DNA of 6,876 nucleotides from Elusimicrobiota bacterium (GTDB taxonomy: Bacteria; Elusimicrobiota; Elusimicrobia; 2-02-FULL-39-32). The notes beneath the pieces are model-generated. The model searched no databases and was not told the origin of the DNA. It was given only the letters and a program-made list of their open reading frames with translations. The stretch spans positions 1 to 6,876 of the forward strand of contig JAHFCA010000077.1 of the NCBI GenBank assembly GCA_023249715.1. Direction: 5' to 3'. Position 1 is the first letter of the stretch; every line of letters begins with the position of its first letter. The position numbers and the translations under genes are program-made. Shown here piece after piece: positions 1 through 6,215 of this stretch.

Positions 1-39
1 ATTCTTGAGATACTCCATTTTAAATGTGTGGCTTGGCAT
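1..39 (-). CDS. 5' end of an unidentified divergent gene (partial)
   Basis: Read on the minus strand, an ATG at 39-37 opens a frame of 13 codons (MPSHTFKMEYLKN) that stays open to the window edge. It is preceded by a perfect AGGAGG at 50-45 with a 5-nt spacer, the best ribosome binding site in the window. That signal, not the peptide, is the reason for the call. Thirteen residues are too few to recognise a family and there is no clear signal peptide. The gene would be transcribed away from smc, sharing the 40-197 region with it. The start codon lies inside a 10-bp inverted repeat. A competing possibility is that this is chance within an intergenic region. The + strand is also open here (positions 1-207), but that translation does not look like a protein. 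Confidence 0.6.
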   Translation of the reverse strand, partial: MPSHTFKMEYLKN

Positions 40-66
40 GTTACCCTCCTTTCGGTGGGTAACATG
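37..66. repeat. Perfect 10-bp inverted repeat over the divergent gene's start
   Basis: CATGTTACCC at 37-46 is matched exactly by GGGTAACATG at 57-66, with a 10-nt centre. As minus-strand RNA, the 3' arm contains the AUG of the divergent gene and the SD runs from the loop into that arm, so the hairpin could limit translation. As DNA it could be an operator for a dimeric repressor. No T-tract follows on either strand, so it is not an intrinsic terminator. Confidence 0.65.
45..50 (-). promoter_or_regulatory. Strong Shine-Dalgarno of the divergent gene
   Basis: The minus strand reads AGGAGG followed by GTAAC and ATG, a textbook SD and spacing. It partly overlaps the loop and 3' arm of the 37-66 hairpin, so access to it could depend on RNA folding. 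Confidence 0.6.
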
Positions 67-117
67 ATAACTGACTTAACGCCTATTTCTTCGGTAACAT
101 TATGCATGACTCAATGC
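51..117 (+). repeat. Imperfect direct repeat in the divergent intergenic region
   Basis: Positions 51-82 and 90-117 align with one 4-nt gap: both begin TTCGGT, continue AACAT, share TGACT, and end AA-x-GC. By hand count 22 of 28 aligned bases match. The octamer GGTAACAT occurs at 58-65 and 93-100, and inverted at 38-45, giving three copies. Three spaced copies suggest a regulator binding array or a small duplication. The function is inferred. Confidence 0.5.
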
Positions 118-127
118 GAGCTATTGA
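99..127 (-). promoter_or_regulatory. Possible weak promoter for the divergent gene
   Basis: On the minus strand CATAAT (104-99) is a 5/6 match to the -10 consensus, and TCAATA (127-122) is a poor 3/6 -35 at 17 bp. The predicted start would fall near 92, just upstream of the inverted repeat. Its -35 overlaps the smc -35 element, so the two promoters would compete. Weak evidence. Confidence 0.25.
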
Positions 128-152
128 CAAATTTTTTAATGTTAGTTATTCT
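124..152 (+). promoter_or_regulatory. Sigma70-type promoter for smc
   Basis: A perfect -35 TTGACA at 124-129 is followed after exactly 17 bp by TATTCT at 147-152, which matches four of six consensus -10 bases. The spacer contains a T-run. The predicted start is near 159, giving smc a leader of about 39 nt. It probably drives smc and the following coupled gene. Confidence 0.65.
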
Positions 153-197
153 AATAGACAATAAAGGAGAGCACTGGATAACACCAAAAGATAAAAG

Positions 198-3100
198 ATG
201 CACTTAAAATCCATTGAGATGGTGGGGTTTAAGTCGTTTGCCAATAAAACGGCAATCGACCTAAAAGAAGGATTCACAGCTGTAGTTGGCCCCAATGGCT
301 GTGGCAAGTCCAATATTGTCGATGCTCTCCGATGGTGTCTGGGGGAAATGTCCCCAAAATCCCTCCGTTCTAAACAGATGCTGGATGTTATTTTTGCTGG
401 TTCCACCGTTAAAGCCGCCCAAAATTTAGCTGAAGTCACCCTAACCTTCGATAATTCCCATCGCCTGCTTGCCACCGATTTTACGGAAGTTCAAGTAACC
501 CGCAGAATTTTTCGCAGCGGCGAATCTGAATATTTCCTCAACAAAACTCAATGCCGTTTGAAAGATATCCGGGACATGTTCTTGGATACCGGAATTGGAG
601 AAGGGTACTCTATCCTGGCCCAAGGGGAAGTGGATTTTGTTATTCAATCTAAGCCGGAGGAGCGCAGAGAACTTTTTGAAGAAGCGGCCGGAATTTCTAA
701 ATATAAGGCCCGTCGGGAAGAAACGCTGCGCAAATTAGAAAAAGTAGATGTAGATTTAAATCGTATCAACGATTTAGTTTCCGTGCTTAAAGAACAGATG
801 GATTCTTTAGAGACGGCCGCTAAAAAAGCTCAGAATTTTCAAAAAATTAAAGAAGACTTAAAAAGTTTAGAAATTAAAGACGCGCTCTACCAAAACAATC
901 TCTTAGAAGAAGAGGTTCAATTGAAGGGAGAAAAACTCCGCAATTTTCAAGATGAAATTCAAAAGTTTACGATAGAAGTGGACCAAGCCGAAGTGGCCCT
1001 TACCCAAAATAGAGTGGAAAAAGATTCGGTTGAAGAAGAACTCTATAAAACAAACAGCTCTTTACTCAAGCTAGAAAAAGAGATCAATCAAAAGGATCAA
1101 TTCGTTAAAATCGCTTGCGAGAGGGAACAGGAATTTAAAGAAAATTTAATAAAACTATCCCAGCAAATTGAACATACTCAAGAAGAACTTGCCGCGGCCA
1201 AAAACCGATTTGAAACCTTAAATAAAGACCTCCAGGAAATGGAGCAACGGGCACAACAACTCAAAGGAAGTTTTGAAGAAAAAAACGCGGCATGGAGTGG
1301 CCTGCACCAAGAGAGAAAAGATTTAGAAACGAATAAAAACAAACTTTCTAACGAAATTTTCCAAATGGCAGAGCAGCTAAAAGAGCTACAGAATTTAAAG
1401 AACCGGCATAGTTCGCTTTCGATGCACAAGGAGCTGGAAATTGCCGCAAGTAAAAAAGAGTTGGAAAAATATCGGGCGGAGGAATTGAAACTTAAAGAAG
1501 AAAAAACCGCTTTAGAGGAAAAAATCGCTTCTTTAGATCATTCTATCTCTCAAATCCAATGCGTGGTTCTCTCCTTCCAAACCACATTCAATGCCGCCGC
1601 GAGTCGCGGAGCGGAGCTGGCGCAACACATTGGCGAAATTAAAGAAAAACTCATTCAATCTCAAACCAAACTGGAAGTGCTGCAAGAGAATTTTCAAATA
1701 AATCCTTATCGTAAAGGAACTTCCGCCATCCTGAAGCAGAACTTCCCAGGCTTAAAAGGAGTGGTGGGGCTGCTCTTTAAATATCCGGAAAATATCGCCG
1801 CTGCCGTGGAAGCGGTATTGGGAAACAAAACAAATTATTTAGTTTTTGACACGGTAGAAAATGCGGAACGAGCGCTCCACTGGTTGCGGGAGCATAAAAT
1901 TGGAAGGGCCACCTGTTTTATTTTAGACAAAATCCCTCAAATGCATGTTCCTCAAGAGGGGGAGGGGAACCGGATTATCCAACTGATTCACTCTTCGGAA
2001 GAATTAGATAAGTTAAAAAATCTTTTGTTTGGGTCCATGGTTCTTTCGGGAAGTTTTGTGTACGATGCCTCCACAATCGATGGCGGAGCGGAAACTTTTA
2101 ATTCCAATGGCCATGATCCCTCTCAAAAAGGCGGCTCTTATGTTCAACAACTCTTAATTCAAGAGCAGCTAAAGGGAGATATTGAACGGTTTCAAAAAGA
2201 GAGAGTTCTACTGGAACAGGAAAATGCCGCCTTGCAAACTGAATTACAGACGCTCCAATCCACGCGGAGAGAAAATGGAACCCAGCTAGAAAAATATGAG
2301 CTAGAGAAGAATCATTTTCAAGAATTGCTTTCTAAGACAGCAGAAGAAGGAGACCTGTCTAAAAGAGAAATTTTCCTTTTAAATGAAAAATTAGAAATAG
2401 ATTTAAAAGAAAAAGAAGGATCGGACCGTTTAAGCCTGGAACTGGAAGAGAAAATAAAAATCCAAGCCGAAAAAGATTTAGCGCTGCAGCAAGAAAGAAC
2501 CAAACTCGATGGATCTATCCAAGAAAAGCTGGACCAAGAGAGAGCTTTGGAACTGGAGAAAAAAGAATCGGAAGTGCGGTTAGAAAGTTTTGAGGAAACT
2601 TATTCTAAAAACGTTGATACCATTAACGAATGGAAAAAACACCAGGAAGATTACTTAAAACAAATTGAGTCTGCTAAAAGCGAGAGGGAGCGGTGCGAAA
2701 ACCAAATTTTAAAAGCGCAGAATGTCCAGAAAACAGAAACAGCCCATTTAAGCGAACTAGAAATTAGGAAGCAAGAAATTGCGAAGCAGACCGAGTCTAT
2801 TCTCAGTAGAAAATCAGAAATTGTAGAGAAAGAAATCGCTCTCCAAGGAAAAGCGCACACCTTAAGAGAAACCTTAAATACCACATCTGGCATGACACAC
2901 GAAATAGAACTGGAACTCAGAACTTCAGAAAATAAAAAGAAAAATATTCTAGATAAATTGCAAGAAACCTATTCTCTTTCTTTAGAAGATGCCATGACCC
3001 AGTTCCAGGGAGAATGGGTCCAGCCCGAAGAAATTTTAAAACTTAAAAAGCGGGTGGAGTCACTCTCCAACGCCGTCAATTTGGAAGCCCCGGAACAATA

Positions 3101-3707
3101 TAGAAACCTGCAAGAGCGCTATCAATTTTTGGGGACCCAAGTAGCTGACTTACAAAAAGCAAAAGAGGATCTCCAAAACGCCATTCGACAAATTAATGGA
3201 ACCACGCGAGAACAGTTTAGACAGACCTTTGCCCGGGTGCGAGAAAATTTCCGCACCATTTATGGGCAGCTTTTTGAAGGCGGCGTGGCCGACCTCGTAT
3301 TTACCGACGAAGAAAATATTTTAGAAACAGGCATAGAAATCGTGGCTCAACCGCCCGGGAAAAAACTTCAGAATATCGCGCTGCTCTCTGGGGGAGAAAA
3401 AACCTTGACCGCCATCTCCTTGTTGTTCGCATTCTTTATGGTAAGGCCCTCCCCCATATGCCTGCTCGATGAGGTGGATGCTCCGCTCGATCCGGCCAAT
3501 GTGAACCGCTACTTAAAATTATTGAAAGTTTTCTCGGAAAAAACTCAATTTTTGGCCGTGACTCATAACCCCAAAACCATGGAAAATGCCGATATCCTTT
3601 ACGGAGTGACCATGGAAGAATCTGGCATTTCTAAAATTCTTTCCGCCCGCCTTAAAAAAGAAGCCTCTAATCAGGAAAAAATTAACGTGGAATTAGTTTC
3701 TACCTGA
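198..3707 (+). CDS. smc: Chromosome segregation/condensin ATPase SMC
   Basis: This encodes the SMC subunit of bacterial condensin, the cytoplasmic ATPase that dimerises, binds ScpA/ScpB and extrudes DNA loops to organise and separate chromosomes. At 1169 residues it is the usual length. The N-terminal head has Walker A GPNGCGKS (31-38) and Q-loop Q142 in ILAQGE. Coiled coil runs from about 170 to 500, the hinge spans about 502-655 (TIDGG at 626-630), and coiled coil returns to about 1000. The C-terminal head has signature LSGGEK (1063-1068), Walker B ICLLDEVD with D1091 and catalytic E1092, D-loop near 1098 and H-loop H1123, so all ABC motifs are intact. The ATG at 198 is fixed by an in-frame TAA at 192-194 and by family alignment (MHLKSIEMVGFKSF). 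No SD lies close to it. scpA and scpB are not in the window. The next gene starts 1 nt after the stop. Confidence 0.97.
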   Translation: MHLKSIEMVGFKSFANKTAIDLKEGFTAVVGPNGCGKSNIVDALRWCLGEMSPKSLRSKQMLDVIFAGSTVKAAQNLAEVTLTFDNSHRLLATDFTEVQVTRRIFRSGESEYFLNKTQCRLKDIRDMFLDTGIGEGYSILAQGEVDFVIQSKPEERRELFEEAAGISKYKARREETLRKLEKVDVDLNRINDLVSVLKEQMDSLETAAKKAQNFQKIKEDLKSLEIKDALYQNNLLEEEVQLKGEKLRNFQDEIQKFTIEVDQAEVALTQNRVEKDSVEEELYKTNSSLLKLEKEINQKDQFVKIACEREQEFKENLIKLSQQIEHTQEELAAAKNRFETLNKDLQEMEQRAQQLKGSFEEKNAAWSGLHQERKDLETNKNKLSNEIFQMAEQLKELQNLKNRHSSLSMHKELEIAASKKELEKYRAEELKLKEEKTALEEKIASLDHSISQIQCVVLSFQTTFNAAASRGAELAQHIGEIKEKLIQSQTKLEVLQENFQINPYRKGTSAILKQNFPGLKGVVGLLFKYPENIAAAVEAVLGNKTNYLVFDTVENAERALHWLREHKIGRATCFILDKIPQMHVPQEGEGNRIIQLIHSSEELDKLKNLLFGSMVLSGSFVYDASTIDGGAETFNSNGHDPSQKGGSYVQQLLIQEQLKGDIERFQKERVLLEQENAALQTELQTLQSTRRENGTQLEKYELEKNHFQELLSKTAEEGDLSKREIFLLNEKLEIDLKEKEGSDRLSLELEEKIKIQAEKDLALQQERTKLDGSIQEKLDQERALELEKKESEVRLESFEETYSKNVDTINEWKKHQEDYLKQIESAKSERERCENQILKAQNVQKTETAHLSELEIRKQEIAKQTESILSRKSEIVEKEIALQGKAHTLRETLNTTSGMTHEIELELRTSENKKKNILDKLQETYSLSLEDAMTQFQGEWVQPEEILKLKKRVESLSNAVNLEAPEQYRNLQERYQFLGTQVADLQKAKEDLQNAIRQINGTTREQFRQTFARVRENFRTIYGQLFEGGVADLVFTDEENILETGIEIVAQPPGKKLQNIALLSGGEKTLTAISLLFAFFMVRPSPICLLDEVDAPLDPANVNRYLKLLKVFSEKTQFLAVTHNPKTMENADILYGVTMEESGISKILSARLKKEASNQEKINVELVST

Positions 3708-3708
3708 T

Positions 3709-5424
3709 ATGATTTTAGTTGCGGTTATCGTCTTTTTTTCTGCTTCTATGGTATTCTGGATACTAAATCGGTTTAACCATACCAAAAAGAGGCTTTCACA
3801 GAAAAAATCACAGCTAGCATGGTTAGAAGAAAAAAATAAATTATTAGAAGCTTCTGCTCAAGAATACGATGAATTCCTGAACCTCACACAGTATCCCATT
3901 ATTGTTTTAGATATCTATTCAGAAAGAATTATTCAGATAAGTCAAGCGTTTTTAAACCTGTTGAGCTATTCCCGCGAAGAAGTGATGAATAAAAAATTTT
4001 GGGAAATTGGAATTCCAAAAGAAATGCTACGCATTCCTCAGAAACCTCAAGAATCGAATTTAATTTCACATAGAATTTCTTATAAAGAAGTACCACTTAA
4101 AACAAATAATCAAAAAGATATTTTTATAAATTTTAGTTATGAAATTCGAAAAGTTGGCAATAATTTTAGAGTTTATTGCGATTTCCGGGATGTCACCGCA
4201 GAAAAATGGTTAAGAGAAGAACTCACCCAAGAATATAAAAATTTAATTCAGGGAGTTGCTGAACAAGAAAAAATCAATTCTCCTATTTTAGGTTCAAAAA
4301 AAGAGATCAATTCTAATTTTATCTCTATGATTCAACCTCAATTGCAAGGATCTATCTCTATGATCAAGGAAACTCTGGAGATTCACTCAAATCAGGTGAT
4401 TACACAAGCTGGAGAACCAGAACTTATGGACATTGCGTTAAATGGATCTCGCCAGCTTAATCGTTTTATCAACCATCTATTGGACATAACAAAATTGGAA
4501 TCTGGGCAGATGGAGTTACAGCAAACCATAACTGATGTAGTTGAGTTAATACAGAATATTTGCCAAATATGGAAAACAAATTTATCCACTCAAGGAATTA
4601 CTTTAGCATCGAAATTGCCAGATCTATCCCTCACTATGTATTTAGATTTAAAGAGAATATCGCAGGTATTAAATAATTTGATTGCCACCATGTCCAAATA
4701 TTGTTCTAAATCGGATTTTATAAGGATTGAATTTGGAGACTTTCAAAATGATATACAGATATCCATTATTAATGAAAATGGAAAAGGAATGTCTTTTGAA
4801 GAAATTAATAAAATTCTAACTAGCTCTTCCACTTATTCAGTAAAACTATCTAAGTTAGACCAAGAAAACAGTCTTGATCTTTTTATCTCTAAGCAGATCA
4901 TTGAACTCCATGGAGGTAAATTTAAAGCCCATGGCGATGCTGGAACTGCAAATAAATTGACTATTTTAATTCCCAAGATTGGAATGGATACCATGGTAAA
5001 AGCGTGTATAGCAAATCTCATTAAAGAAGCAACTGATAAAAAAACTTCTGTATCATTATTATCTATTCACCTTCTTGATTTTGACATACTGTCTCAAACT
5101 TTAGGAAGAGATAAAGTCTCTAATATCCTAAAAGGATTAGAAGAAGTAACGAAAAAATCTCTTCGAGGAAAATTCGATACAATTGTTAGAAGTGGAAATG
5201 AATTTATTGTACTTCTCTTTGGAGCAAAAAAAACAGATCTTCTTTATATAAAAAAGAGAATAGAGAGCGCCATTGGCCAATACTTTTCACAGGTACCCCT
5301 ACACAATTTAAGAATCTGTGTCTCCATTGATAGCGTTAGCTATCCTGAAGAAGCAACCAATAGTCATGATTTATTTTCACAACTAAAATTAAAGATCGTA
5401 AACACAAACAGTCTTACAAACTAA
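3709..5424 (+). CDS. Membrane-anchored PAS/histidine kinase/GGDEF-like protein, apparently catalytically dead
   Basis: This 571-residue protein has the layout of a hybrid sensor. One transmembrane helix (about 1-19) is followed by basic residues, placing the rest in the cytoplasm. Then come a short coiled coil (24-50), a PAS domain (about 50-165), a DHp-like dimerisation segment (about 195-270), a HATPase_c-like domain (about 305-425) and a GGDEF-like domain (about 428-560). Scaffold residues persist (LLDITKLESGQMEL, ISKQIIELHGGK), but key ones are gone. The phosphoacceptor His is P210 (IQPQL for SHEL). The Mg-binding Asn of the N box is T327. The G1 Asp is E356. The G2 glycines are lost (ENSLDL for GxGLGL). 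GGDEF reads SGNEF (495-499), and the metal-binding Asp is H454. The frame is uninterrupted, so this is not a simple pseudogene. It starts 1 nt after smc with no SD, implying translational coupling. It is more AT-rich than its neighbours. Specific partner and ligand are unknown; a scaffold or allosteric regulator is inferred. Confidence 0.82.
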   Translation: MILVAVIVFFSASMVFWILNRFNHTKKRLSQKKSQLAWLEEKNKLLEASAQEYDEFLNLTQYPIIVLDIYSERIIQISQAFLNLLSYSREEVMNKKFWEIGIPKEMLRIPQKPQESNLISHRISYKEVPLKTNNQKDIFINFSYEIRKVGNNFRVYCDFRDVTAEKWLREELTQEYKNLIQGVAEQEKINSPILGSKKEINSNFISMIQPQLQGSISMIKETLEIHSNQVITQAGEPELMDIALNGSRQLNRFINHLLDITKLESGQMELQQTITDVVELIQNICQIWKTNLSTQGITLASKLPDLSLTMYLDLKRISQVLNNLIATMSKYCSKSDFIRIEFGDFQNDIQISIINENGKGMSFEEINKILTSSSTYSVKLSKLDQENSLDLFISKQIIELHGGKFKAHGDAGTANKLTILIPKIGMDTMVKACIANLIKEATDKKTSVSLLSIHLLDFDILSQTLGRDKVSNILKGLEEVTKKSLRGKFDTIVRSGNEFIVLLFGAKKTDLLYIKKRIESAIGQYFSQVPLHNLRICVSIDSVSYPEEATNSHDLFSQLKLKIVNTNSLTN

Positions 5425-5439
5425 CATCCTATCCTTTCA

Positions 5440-5468
5440 TTGAAAATCCCCTTGAGATATCCTAAAAT
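5440..5468 (+). promoter_or_regulatory. Promoter giving a nearly leaderless mRNA
   Basis: TTGAAA (5440-5445, 5/6) and TAAAAT (5463-5468, 5/6) are separated by exactly 17 bp in the 53-bp gap between genes. The predicted transcription start is near 5475, about 3 nt before the ATG at 5478. The absence of any SD before that ATG fits a leaderless transcript. It would drive the phosphoesterase and ribD. Confidence 0.55.
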
Positions 5469-5477
5469 TGCAGAACC

Positions 5478-6215
5478 ATGCGGTTTGGGATTTTTTCTGA
5501 CGTCCATTCTAATTTGGAAGCCTTGGAGGAAGTTCTTTCTTTCTATAAAAAAGAGAGGCTACAATCTTTTATTTGTTTAGGGGACATTGTGGGGTATGGC
5601 CCGAATCCTAACGAATGTATTCAACGCATTGTTTCCCTTAAAAAAGTGCAAGTGATCGCTGGAAATCATGACTATGCGGTGGTTGGATTAAAAGAACTTA
5701 CCTGGTTTAACGATTTGGCTTCCCGATCTCTGGTTTGGACTAAGCGCCATCTAACCGAAGAAAACAGGAATTATCTAATGCGCTTGCCCCGCCTGATCGA
5801 CCATTCTCTTTTTACTCTTGCCCATGGCAGCCCCAGAGATCCTATTGATGAATATCTCCTCACCGCTCGCCAATATTTAGATAATGTAGAATTTTTTAGA
5901 ACCGCCGTTTGTTTTGTGGGGCACACGCACTTACCGTGCGTATTCTATGCCGACTCCTTAGGGATTATTCAAATTAAACCTTTAGCGGAGGGAGAAGTTT
6001 TTAAGATCGATCCTTTAGCCCACACAATCGTGAATGTCGGATCGGTAGGGCAACCGAGAGATGGAGACCCCCGAGCCGCATGCGCCATTTATGATTCCGA
6101 TTCCAAAGAAGTAAAAATAATCCGCTTAAAATATAACATCGACGCGACACAACAAAAGATGCGACAAGCCAGCCTACCTCTCTATCTAAGTGAACGTTTG
6201 AGCTATGGGAGATGA
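5478..6215 (+). CDS. Calcineurin-like metallophosphoesterase (YfcE/MJ0912-like)
   Basis: This encodes a 245-residue dimetal phosphoesterase, probably cytoplasmic as no signal peptide or membrane segment is seen. Its motifs are complete and in the family order: SDVHSN with D8 and H10, GDIVGYGPNP with D36, GNHD with N63 and H64, AHGSP with H116, and GHTH with H149 and H151. The late VGSVGQPRDGDPRA stretch (187-200) is typical of the small Metallophos_2 proteins. Such proteins hydrolyse phosphodiesters or phosphomonoesters, but the substrate cannot be read from the sequence. The ATG at 5478 is the natural start because the MRFGIFSDVH strand begins immediately. It has no SD and probably follows a leaderless promoter. 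Its last 11 nt overlap the start of ribD, so the two are likely co-translated. A role in flavin or nucleotide metabolism is only a guess from that neighbour. Confidence 0.88.
   Translation: MRFGIFSDVHSNLEALEEVLSFYKKERLQSFICLGDIVGYGPNPNECIQRIVSLKKVQVIAGNHDYAVVGLKELTWFNDLASRSLVWTKRHLTEENRNYLMRLPRLIDHSLFTLAHGSPRDPIDEYLLTARQYLDNVEFFRTAVCFVGHTHLPCVFYADSLGIIQIKPLAEGEVFKIDPLAHTIVNVGSVGQPRDGDPRAACAIYDSDSKEVKIIRLKYNIDATQQKMRQASLPLYLSERLSYGR

Noticed and set aside
1..207. Open + strand frame from the window edge to TAA at 205-207, as the tail of an upstream gene.
   Set aside because: Its translation does not resemble a protein family, it would run through a strong promoter and the repeats, and the minus strand has a much better SD and ATG here.
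146..647. Minus-strand open frames opposite the 5' end of smc.
   Set aside because: They lie antisense to the conserved SMC head, and none has domain character or a suitable start signal.
1701..2165. A frameshift or decayed hinge in SMC, because the usual hinge glycine pattern looks altered.
   Set aside because: The codons are continuous, the hinge is about the normal length, and a TIDGG and later GG can be aligned to the usual TLDG...GG pattern. It is divergent, not broken.
1178..2893. Serine/cysteine/phenylalanine-rich minus-strand frames.
   Set aside because: Their composition is the expected antisense reading of Lys/Glu-rich coiled-coil codons.
4392..5021. Minus-strand frames inside the sensor-like gene.
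   Set aside because: They are short shadow frames without motifs, opposite a continuous domain-bearing gene.
3709..5424. The sensor-like gene as a plain pseudogene.
   Set aside because: There are no stops or frameshifts over 571 codons, and structural residues are retained between the lost catalytic ones.
5425..5477. Intrinsic terminator after the sensor-like gene.
   Set aside because: No stable GC stem followed by a T-run is visible in the 53-bp gap, only a short GATATC palindrome.
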